Positions 1 to 12,000 of a stretch of DNA of 60,000 nt are shown piece by piece; the first letter of the stretch is position 1, and each line of letters begins with the position of its first letter. Origin of the DNA: Branchiostoma floridae (lineage: Eukaryota > Chordata > Leptocardii > Amphioxiformes > Branchiostomatidae); NCBI RefSeq assembly GCF_000003815.2, contig NC_049989.1, positions 19,417,165-19,477,164 of the forward strand, written 5' to 3'. The notes beneath the pieces were generated by a model, which searched no databases, was not told the origin of the DNA, and was given only the letters and a program-made list of their open reading frames with translations. A program made the position numbers and the translations under genes.

Positions 1-42
1 GTAAAAAAAGGTGGTTTTCACAGTGGGAGGAGTGAGAATTAC

Positions 43-3000
43 CTTCCCCTTGCTCCAGGGGTGCCATGTGGGATGCAGCCTTGCCCTGCAGTATGGTGTC
101 AGCTGCTAGGTGGCTGAACTGAGTCACAGTTCTCACCAGGTCAGGGGTCACTGTGACAGAGGCAGACATGTCTTATGTTCCAAACACTTGCCAAGTATGA
201 AATGTACTTTATATCAATGACTAATAAGTAGCTTCTTACTTCATAAAGCACGTAAAACACACAATCATACAATATTTAGTTAAGGTCATGCCATCAAACA
301 TGCCATGTAGCTGTCCACACATATACATGTACAGTGCAGGACCCCAAAAAATTTCTTCCCATATAGAATAAGCTGAATGTTGCATACACCTATAAAAGAA
401 CCTGGCATCTCCCAGAATTTTCAACCTGTCCTGTTTTCCTGTTTTCAACCTGTCCAATTTAGAGGGATGACCTGCTGAAGTTTGCAGGGCATTTTGCAAC
501 ATTTACGGGTCGTTCTACATGGGACATCTTGAAAAACGAATCACACATTTTGTTCAAGGGAAGAACCTAGTGCCCAATGTCTACCTTTCTTGTTCTGTGT
601 GAAGCTGTTGTAGTTCCTGCCCAGACTGTCCAGAGATCCCAGCAAGCTCTGGGCTCGGCTGATCAGGTATTCTGTAGTACAAACACACCACTGGTCATGA
701 CATGGACTCCAGAACAACCTTAGGAGACACTAGAATTACCGACTATACAGAACTGATACAGACTGGAGCTGGTACACGAGTTATACTAACAGTGACTGTC
801 AGATAGAGATAGAGAAGCTGGTGTGTTACATCAAACTTTCAAAGGGTAGTTATACAAGCTATACAGTCATGCAGAAGCTGGTATGTTACACTGAAGGGCT
901 GGTGTGGTATGCTGAAGGGCCGTTACTGAGAATACAGATGTAGCTGGTGTGTGATGCTGAAGGGAAGTCGTACCAGTTATACAGTTACAGAGGCTAGTGT
1001 GTCAAGCTAGTAAGGGGCAGTTATACTGAGAACTCTGATAAAGAACTGGTGCCAATTCACACCGAAGGTCAGTTATCCCAGCTACATATTATATACAGAT
1101 GCTAAATAGATACCTGCTGTAGACGTAGACTGTGCGTGTAGAGGATCATCAAACTTGTCCAGCGCTCCACGGACCATGTGCTCGCCCTCTTCTACTGCGC
1201 TCACTGGGGGGCACATAGAAATGACTTGTCAAAATAGCCTAACAGATAAAAAAGTCATCTTGCATGTGGAGTGAGTAAGTGAGTAAGTGATGTGGTTTTC
1301 ACTGCTCACTCAAGAACATACACAATGTACATCTGCCCAGAATTAGCAGACATGTAAGATACACTAAATCCCAGGATCACAGTCTGCTTACCCAGAAGGC
1401 TTAGTTGTTCAGTCAGCAGTTGTCTGGTCTTCGCTTCCTCTTCTGATTTCTATAATAAACAAAAATAAAGGCAGATCAGGCCAGAGCCAGAAAAATAAAT
1501 TATAGACTGCAGTTCCTCCATAAAAAAGAAAGGGGAGCATGCAATGCATATAGGGTACTTTTGATAAATATTTTAACGATAATACACACAGCAAATACTT
1601 GCTAACTGCAAGTGAGATCTTTCAAGATACACTCTCTCCTTTTTGACCCGGTAGACCTCGTCTTGGAGTTCTCTTGTCACGTGACTGATGATATTATTAC
1701 ATTGACAGGACACAGTTATAAATTTTAACTTATAATTTTATTAGACTGGCCTGAGAGAGTAAGGCCCCCTGTCACTGTTTTAGGGTACTGCTTTGTCTGA
1801 GGATGTGGATTGCCTCCCTCACACCACCGTCGTGAACCATGCAAGACTAGTCCCAATCTATCTGTAAAGGAAAAGTTGCCACAGATACTTTTAATTGCTT
1901 AAAACATCATGATACCTTTTCATCCATAGAAGACTGTAACCTCTGTGCAAACTCCTCAGCTGTTTTCTTGGCTGCTTCCGTCTCATCCTTGGACTTGTAG
2001 GTGTGGGTGAGCTGCCTCTCTACCTCCGCACTCTGAAACAGGACAGGGAGGAAAAAATCCAAAGCTTAGTTTAATAGTCAAATCACAGGGGAAATGCAGG
2101 TGAAGCATGTAGCATGCAGAAGAGGAGATATCACCTGTGTATATCATGCCTTTTTCCCCAGTCAGAGAGCTCCTAATGTTTGTTTTAGAGGGTATACATC
2201 TGATTTCCTTATCACCAGTTAGACTCTTTGAGACTGTGATTCTTAATGTGTGTTCCTCTTGTAATTCCTGGTAATCAGTCACACCCTAGGAGGAGAGCTG
2301 GGCAGAATTGATGGACAACAGGCTCCTATATCCTTAACTCTGGGGCTAATTATGGGTGAAAAAAGGCTTTTCTGTGAGGTAAAACCACATTGAGGCCATT
2401 TTTCTGTCAATGATATACATGAATGAACAAGGCTAAAGATACTTGGTCTGTTTTCCGTATTTCGTCAAAAGATGATGTCTGAAACGCCTGACCATGTCCG
2501 AATTTTATCCTGTGACTGTTGCTTAATGCATACAATGCGTGCACTCAAGGCTTTTTTTTAAATTTCTTACCTTTCGAAGGAGGACAATGTGTTCTTCCCG
2601 CAGTTTGGTGTACACGTCCTTCATTTTGGTAACTTTTCTTCACTTTTGTTGGCACGTTCTAGAAGAGAGAAATAAAGTTTATCTTTTAATATAGAAATAA
2701 AGATTTATGTTAAATATCATTTTCCAACACCTTGAAAGACATCAGTCAAAGTTTAACATAGTCAAGTCCTAATAGTCCGTAAGTACATGGAGTGTAGTGC
2801 AGCTCTAATGCTGGTATATTGGTGCTGACTGCTATGGTAATTTCACAATAATTACGGCTAGGTTTTTACTGCAAGTGCTGATTATTGGTAACATGTACTT
2901 TCCACAAAATACTCCTCTCAAGGAAACCATCATTATTGTACTGTAATGTAAACTACATCTGGTATCTAACCAGCACAGGTACTATACGAGACATGCAACA

Positions 3001-6000
3001 CAGAAGAACTGAGAAACCAAAGACAAACAGTCTTAAGAAATCTTTTACATATAGAACAACATCCAAATGGAACCAACTAGCACATGTGCTACGAACTGTC
3101 ACTGTGTCAGTACATCCAAACAGCAGCTATATACACCACTTCTGCATGCAAGGAGATTCCTCACATGAATATTAAGAATCTGGAACATCCTACTCGACTT
3201 ACTTTCTGACTCCTTCAGCTGTTTTTCCAGTTCGTCTGATTTCTGCCTCTGCTGCATCTGTGCACCAGCGCCCCCTCTCTCCAGCTGGGCGACTAGCAGC
3301 TTGTTGTCCTGGGAAACAGAAGACACAATCCATTATGAAGTTTATATAACTGGATTGTTGTAATAGTACTTTCAAAAACCAACTTGTCAGTTGTCACTGT
3401 ACATATCTACTTGGTCATTGTAGTACCGTAACTTCTATCCTTTCTGTATGCAAATGAACCAGAATAAAGTGTGATGTGCAAAGTTTTAGATAATAACAAG
3501 TCTATGAAAAAAAAAAAAATTATTTAGAGCTCCAAAACGGAACTAAGTTGCCGAGCTGCAGGCAATTCTAGAGGGCAATTCGATTAAATTTTCAGAATTT
3601 TCAGGAAAATTACTAACTACAAAACAACACTGAAAGGCAACCTCACACATTGCCACGCCGGCTATAAAACACTATAAAAATGTCTCCGCCCCAAGGTGTC
3701 ACCAAAGGTTTTTTAGATTGAGATTTTGACACAAAATGTCTACATGCACTTGTTATTGCTTGCTGACAGCCAATGCTTGGCAAGCAAAATTTCTTTCTGA
3801 CAAAGAAAAACAAAATTTAGGATTACCCTTAGGCTAATGCTATTCAATTGGACATGTTTCAAATGTTTAATATATTCCAATCAGAAGCATCTGATTGGTC
3901 AAGTTGTTGCCATTGACAACCATACAAGGAACAAGTGAGTACCTTATCTGGGCACTCCTGGGCCACAGACATGTGAAAAAGGGCAAAAGCAACATTACAC
4001 CCCTAGCTACTCAATGGACTGGTCCAAAACCAGCAAACATTCACACAAAGATTGGGGAATGCTAATCAAGGATAGGGGTGGAACTGATTAAGCATAGGGG
4101 TGGAACTAATTATGGTTATACAGGTCCAGGAATTTATGGTATATCCGATTCAGTAGATTAAATTTTAAAACACTGAAAGAATCAGAAAAACACCCCTATC
4201 AAGAACATTGGTGGGTGAATAGAATTAACACTAAGAGCTGTGAAAGTGGAAGTTAGTCCATTGCAGCAAAGCCACAACACAGAAGATGTAAACTGCAGGG
4301 TGACACTGCAAAGAAGAATGCTATATAGCCTTTCAGTTTACATCAGCTCCCAGTTCCTCTATCATCTGACCTACAACCTTGACCTTTGGCCCATGTCCTT
4401 TGACCTGTGACCTACCTCCCTGATCTCCCTCACAGTGCCCATGTTCTGCTGCAGTTGGAACTCAAGGTCACGTATTCTCATGTTCATGGAGCTGATAATT
4501 CTCTGGTCCTGGAGGAAAGATGAAATGAACAAAACAATCATGATACNNNNNNNNNNNNNNNNNNNNNNNNNNNNNNNNNNNNNNNNNNNNNNNNNNNNNN
4601 NNNNNNNNNNNNNNNNNNNNNNNNNNNNNNNNNNNNNNNNNNNNNNCCAGAGAGTGAGTGTCACTCTGCACCACTCAAGATACTACAAGAACAGCATCCC
4701 TTCACAAGTTTGGACTCCCTATAGTAAAATCCTAGCTTAAAGCCTGTCCCTTCCCGAGTGTGTACCTGTGGAGAGATATCCGTGTCCACCAGAGAGTCCG
4801 TATCAGGAGACTGTGCCTGTGGCAGGACCACCACAGGCGCGATGTGCTCACTGTAGTCCTGGCAGTGCAGGGAGGAACTTTGGACCCTCTAAAATAAAAT
4901 CCTAGCTAAAAGCCTGACTAAGTGTACCTGTGGAGAGATATCCGTGTCCACCAGAGAGTCCGTGTCAGGAGACTGTGCCTGAGGCAGGACCACCACAGGC
5001 GCGATGTGCTCGCTGTAGTCCTGGCAGTGCAGAAGGAAGTTGGGCGGCTCCTGTCAACACAGACAACACAATCATGTTAAGTTAAAGTTACCAGTACATC
5101 TATGTAGATGCTTAGGGGTGGCGCCCATCTCTATTTCTGTAGCCCTAGGGCCACACATTTGTGCAAACCATTACAGGGGGCAAGTCCACTGGTAGTGAAC
5201 TGTGATGTGTGTTTAACTCCCATACTCTTCCTCTTTAGTGCTAAGTGCTAATCAGATAAGGCAGTATGTAACATTTTAAAGTCTTTGGTATGACTCGAAC
5301 CAACCGCATGCAAGTCGAACACTCTACCCACTTGGCCATTGCACCAGTTACACAACAACACAATTATGGCAGCTTAGGAAAGTGCTCTGTGCTGCTATAG
5401 ACCATTGTCATCATTTTGGACTATTCGTAGATAGCTTGTGGATATTTTGAGCCCATTCGTAGATAGCTTGTGGATAACAGAACAGATCTACCTCAGGGAG
5501 TTGAGGAAACTGCAACATGGTCGGGAAAAACTGCAACTTTCCTGCGGCATGGTAGAACTTCTTCAACCTGCACACATACGAATACAAAAATGTCACGATT
5601 ACAGAAAATTAGAAAAAAACTTAATCAGCAAATCTACTGTAGATCTTGAAAGTCATTGAATATACACCAAAAGAGAATGGCTCATCTCTGTGAATAAGTG
5701 GCCTCTTCCATTGATCTCATTGGATATAAAAATGTCATGATGACTAATTGTGAAAACACCCCTGAGAATTAGTCATCTCTTCCGTTGACCCCATGACCTG
5801 TCATGTCTGATACTTCTTCCTGTACATTGTAAGTATGACCTTTGCAGTGACACCATCTTCCCACTCACTTCCAGCCACTCTACTCACAGTGCATTCTAAC
5901 AACTCCAAACACACAGTAACATACAGGTAACATGTAGACACACCCAACACAAAACCTCTGTACACGTAGGTAAAAAAGGCTGAGACTCACGCATGGAACT

Positions 6001-9000
6001 GGTGAAGAAACCTGTCCCTGTGTCCATCCAGTACGTCTGAAGGCAGACCTACATGGTGAAGGCAGGAGTGAGAGTAGAACATTCTAGTTGGCACATCATC
6101 AGAAACTGTTTATATCAATGCAGTCTGGACCTTTCTGCTGAAGGTTACTTTTGGTCCAGAAAAAGAAAGTTGTGTTTCTGATTACAGCCAAGAGAGGATG
6201 GGTACATCATGGTACAAACACTGTTTGAAAAATTGATGCAAATCTGAAATGCATCAGGAAACTGGTATTTTCAACATTATATATTTTAAGTATACATATA
6301 CAATGTACAGGCACAATTTTCTATTCTACCAGAAATAAAAACATGAATGTTTAAAAAAAATTCAAAAAGTCAGAACAAAATCTGAGACATGGCAGGTTTC
6401 CAACCCGGGACCTCTTGGGCCTGAGCCCAAAGCACTGCCGATTACGCCACACAATCTCACATTAAATCCTTAGGGCAACTCATAGATACAGTAGAAGCCG
6501 TTTAATTGCACATTTCATTTGCCAGCGCATTTTGTGCAGTTATCCGAATGATGCAAAAAAAGTAAAGTTATGCAGCTGGACCGCTCCACCACGGGATTTT
6601 GGGATTCGGTGCAACTAACAGAAGTATGTGGTTATCGATTGTGCAATTCACTGGCTTCAACTGTAGCATGGTACTTACATGAGTGCAGTTTGAACATGAG
6701 CTTGAGGATGAACTCGTACAGGTGTGAGGAGTCCAGGATGAGGGGCATGAGGGGGGCTATCCTGCACTGACCCGTGGAGGTCATGGAGTTGGACCGGGTC
6801 GGGTCAAGGGTGGCAAAAACTGTAGTGATGGGGAGGGAAGAAACAGATTTAAGTACAGACAATAGCATGGGTGCACTCACATGGCTCCCTCTCTACACCA
6901 TCATTAATTACCTCAGTGAAGGTGGTTTGACTCCTAGTCTTACAGGGGTATTGATATGTTTTTACAAGTAGGGAAACACATATTGTTTTTGCTGGCCATG
7001 GTGTTCTTTTCATTTCTTTTCTGTAAGCAGCCAACCAGAGCTTAGAACTGCATTAGGCTATTAGCTGCACAATATGAGCCTTTTTTTTTGCTCACACATA
7101 ATACTATAGGGCGAGCCTAATGGTATACCAGTGGCATGAAAGCTCATCTGTGTTGATAGAATACATATTGAAGTTTTTCAACTGTCATACAATAATCACT
7201 CCTGAAGAAGGTCGACGTAGGTGCGACTGAAAATTCGAGGTGAGAATAATTTGTGTTGTATGACAGTTAAAAAACTTCAATATGTATACCAGTGGCATTG
7301 TGTGTGAGTAACTTTGTCTGGGTCTGTGTTCACAGCTATACATGTATGACTCAACGATCCCTTTGGTGTGTTTGTAAATACAAAGGGATCTGGAATCTAA
7401 TGCCTGTGAAAAAATGGTAAATTGCCATAACGGATGAGACTGCATGCATGAACTTCCATCCTTAAAACCCTTAAAAATTGTCATTCCTGATTTTCCCTCC
7501 ACCGGCCCCACCACCCACACCTAGCGGAATTTTTGAATCCTACTGGCCTGAGGAGGTCAGAGGTCGAGGGGGTCCCACAGACGACAAGACTGAAAACATA
7601 CATCATCATCATCATCATCATCATACATGTGCACCACATATCAATCATAAAAAGGGTCATCAAGTTGGTAAGTCCGACGGATCTAATCACCAAGCAGATC
7701 CTACAATGGTTTTAAGATAGTACCAAACTGGCCAAGGAGTGTAGTCAGCCAAGAGGTGTACATTTGCCAAACACACTCCTAAGCCAGCTTCACTCCTCTG
7801 CCAGCTTTGATACTATCTTATGCTACCGTAGGATCTGCTTGGAGATTACGACGGATCAACAAAGTCCTTGGCATACAATCAGTTTTTACTGCATGCAGTT
7901 CAGTTCTGCATGACAAAGTTCTTTGCAGTAAATTGTACAGAACCAAGATGTTTTATTCAAGCCCACCATTTTAGTGACCACTTTTCACCTTCTTCAGGGA
8001 GATTTTTACTTGTTCCGTTAGGCACTTGAAGTGGTCATAGGTGTGGCTGCTAACAGATGCAGTCTCTAAACTGTGAAGTATTAACACTGAGGTGTTTACA
8101 GTCGGGACCACAACTCATGTTTGGGTAGCCTGGGTACCATACGGAAAGCAGTTCGCTCCGGCATTCATTATATACTATAAACAGTTGCTTCTAGCTCTGA
8201 CATTCATTATACACTATATACAGTCGCTTCTCTGTGTTTCCGTCTGGGAACGCGGACCATCTTAGCGTCTGGAATTGTACAAAAAGTGGAAGCAGGCCCT
8301 GATTGGTCCCTACACATGACCGAATTATGGAATCAAGCGCTCGTTCGAACCAGTGTTCCAACACCGGACAAGCCCTCTGTCCTGTTGTCATCGAACGAGT
8401 GCTCTAGAACCCATTCCTTGATTCGATGATTAACTGATTTTACCACCAAACGGTTTGAATGTGCAGGTCTCCAGACGGATAGCAGAAGCGAACATAGGAG
8501 CGAACTACTATCCAGATGGTACCCAGGCTAATGTTTGGGACCATGCACATCTGTTAGCAGCGACACATACTTGAAGTGCGTAACAGAAAGTGAGTCAAAA
8601 TTACCCTGAGGAAGGTGACAGACGGTCACTGAAACTTTGGTCTAGAATAAAACTCTTAGTTATCAGATTAACAAGCAGTATAAGTATCTAGCACTACTTT
8701 ACTTTCAAACATAATCAGGTACCTTACAGTGTCCTTAAACCATGACCTTTGACTCATGACCCTTACCTGCAGCTTGCATGGCCAAAATGGAGTCCATGTA
8801 GTCAAACATCTCTACTGTCAGCTGGAAACTGAAAACAACACAGAATACAATCAGCGATGGCAGACTTCACCCACTCAGGTAGCATTCAGTTCTTCTGGCA
8901 GAACACACAGACACACAGACAAACAAACAAAAATCACAAGTTTAACACTTCCCAAATTGCACCTGCTGTGTCTCAGATAAACGAAAAAGGCTTTTTTATG

Positions 9001-12000
9001 ACAGTTTCTCTCACAATGGCCTGTGAGCACAGGAATTTGGGAAATCAGTTACAGGAAAGGTAATTCAGACAGTGCATTATGGGAAATGTGAAACTGGTGA
9101 ATACTTCATTTTCTTGGGCTAAGGTGATATTACTTTATTGAGTTGGCTGGTAAAAACAGCGTAATTCACAACAAATTCAGACCAGTCAAGAAGTGAAATG
9201 TGAAAGAAAAAACTTTTGTTCCACTCACTAGTTGTTGACGTCATTTTCTCCTGCGGCATGCAGCTGTTCATCCGACATCTGTAGATTGCCAGGAAATGCT
9301 GCATTCTGGGTAAAATAAACACAAACATCAGTTGTAGGAATTAGGGGGGTGTACCGGTACATCGCAATGGTACAAAACTGTTTTTTCTTCTTGTTGGACC
9401 AGTCTGGCAAAAAACGGACATAAAAAAATTGATACAGAATATATTGAATTCAGACATTTGTCTAGGTACACGTATATGTTGACATTTCTAATCTCCAAGC
9501 AGATCGTACGGTAGCATAAGATAGTATCAAAAGCAGCCAGAGGAGTGAAGTTGGTCTAGGAGTGTGTTTGGCTACAGGAGGCTGATGACTCTCAGCGGCT
9601 GATGACTCACTTTGGCCAGCTATACTCCTTAGCCGGCTTTGACACTATCTTATGTCACTGGTAAATCTGCCTGGAGATTAGACATTTCCTCTGTGACATT
9701 CACGGCTAAATAGAAACACTTTCCTTTGACAAACAGCGCAGTGCTGGAGGCAAAGTGCCACATCCCATGGCTGCCCTACATATGTACACACGTACCTTTC
9801 GGTGAAACTCTATCTTGGTGACCAGCAGTTTACAGTACAGAGCGATCAGTTTTCCATAGCCCTCCTGAAGATGGCCCTGAAATTAAACACAAAAGACAGT
9901 CAACAGACAATATGTCATAGCAAAGCACGTATAGTAGCTGTTAGTGACGCTGTCTCTGGACCAAGAACACATGAGTTTCAATCCCAGCTCCTGACCCGAT
10001 ACCAGAAAGGGCCATATTCCTTAGTCAGGAGGTGCAATTAGTCTTAGTCTGCTAGAGGCACAGTCGCACTGCCTAAGCATACAAAATGTACAAACACTAC
10101 ACTCAAAACTCAGGGCTGTGTAGCTTAATCTCTCTTACAGCAGATTCCTGGTGGCATAAGGTAGTATCAAAGATGGTTAAGGAGTGTAGCCGTGAATCTG
10201 CTTGGAGATTATGTGTACTCTGCCCTAGCATGTCACTGCCAAAAATTATACTGTCATGTTTATTTCTTCAGAGTTGACAAACAAGTTTCTACCACTTTGA
10301 CATTTTAGATCTGTTGGGCTGGCTAAAAGGGAATTTCTCACCAAGTTATGAATAAGCTTTCAGGCAGACGTTTTCTTTGGGCAACAGCACTCTTTTCCTA
10401 TAGTACACACTGGGAGCACTAGTCATAAATATGACCTTAAGTTAATCATAGAGAAAAACATATTGAATTCCTCCTTACTCACCCAGAGTCTGCCCAGATC
10501 AGCCAGGTGACTCACGTACTTGTAGGTGTCAGTCAGAGCCTGGAAAGAACAAACATGTCAACAAACACGTCAACAAACATGACAACTCTGCACCAGGAAC
10601 CTTACTGATTCAGAAGTAAACAGTGTGGAACTATCACTGGTGGTCTGGTACTAACAAACTCCTGTCATGTTCTCAACTTACGACCTAATGTATACACAGA
10701 GATTACACTTAGGTGAGGGTAAACTATGAAACACTTAAACCTCATAGTCATACAATGAAATGACTGAACGACTTACATTTGAAAAATGTTCAGTAAACCT
10801 TGTTTTGCATTGTTACAGATAACGTCTGTTATCTTCCTCCAATGACACTGACAAAGATAACGGATGTTATCTGAAACCACTGACCATTTCCAAAATCATA
10901 TCCAGTTGCTTGAGTAATTGCTATTTGGCAAATCTTCTTACCTGGATGCCTAACCTTCATCGACGTATAATGAAGTCAGTGGTGTTCCAAATGATTTTGA
11001 AGTGACTCACAACAACTCTGTTTATTCAATTCTTGTCATTAAGAACATTAAAATGTAAGTTATATTCAATCTTTTGCCATTATCAAACTCAAATTTCTTA
11101 CTTCGGCAGGTACTGTGGAGGTTTGTATTCTATGGACTCTTATCATATTATATTAAAAAAAAATTCACGAGTCTTTGTGGCAAATGTGCAGATGTTGACA
11201 CATTGACAGCACCAAATCCGTAGGTGCTTTTGGCACCTTTAGACAGATTAGCCGTGAGGCTCGATGGGTGTCACTCCACCGTCATGGGGAAAGGGGCATG
11301 GCAAGTATCGAACTCAGGACCTACTGATTCCAACGCTCTAGCCGTTGCGCCACACAGACACCTTCTATACATTAATAACAATACCCACATGACTGTGCCC
11401 CTCCCGCAGCAGTTTGTGCAGGACATGGCAGAACTTCCAGCAGACGATGGCGTTGCCCTGCAGCGGTAACGTGTTGACGATCTTCCAGAAGGTGGCGGCT
11501 CCTTTCTCCTGGTGTGTCCCGATGATGGTGCTGCGACAGTGTTTCTCTTTCACGGGCACCTCGTTAGGGTTGATGGCTTTGTTAATACTCAAGGCCTGGG
11601 GGAGGGAGGAGACATATATTTTGTGTTACTAGTGATTCTAACATTATTGGAAGATCTTCCAGAATGTGGCGGCACCCTTCTCCTGATGGGTGCCGATGAT
11701 GGTGCTACGGCAGTGTTTCTCTTTTACGGGCACCTCGTTAGGGTTGATGGCTTTGTTAATACTCAGGGCCTAGGGAGGGGAGGAGATATGTTCACAATAT
11801 CATTTTATTGTGTCACTAGTAGTGTTTCTAACAGTTGTAATATATTCAGAAATGTTCACTCCAACAAATTACAATGCTCACACCTGCATTGCTTCTGGCA
11901 TGCTAAGATGTCCCCAAAGCTTATATAATTATGATATAGCATTAAAAAATCCTGTACAAAAACAGGAAAATCGTTTCAAGAAAACAAGTCATTGACCAAT

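Noticed and set aside
1610-1695. Minus-strand text RELQDEVYRVKKERVYLERS that looks like an extra HIP1 coiled-coil exon
   Set aside because: No acceptor or donor gives the phase 0-0 needed between the exons at 1,916-2,032 and 1,392-1,449. The candidate sites are phase 1 or 2 and the pyrimidine tract is poor. Possibly a fossil exon.
4371-4740. Open frames spanning the N run
   Set aside because: They run through unknown bases; only the HIP1 exon part (4,416-4,508) is real.
7478-7720. Poly-His / poly-Ile / poly-Met frames
   Set aside because: Products of the (CAT)n microsatellite.
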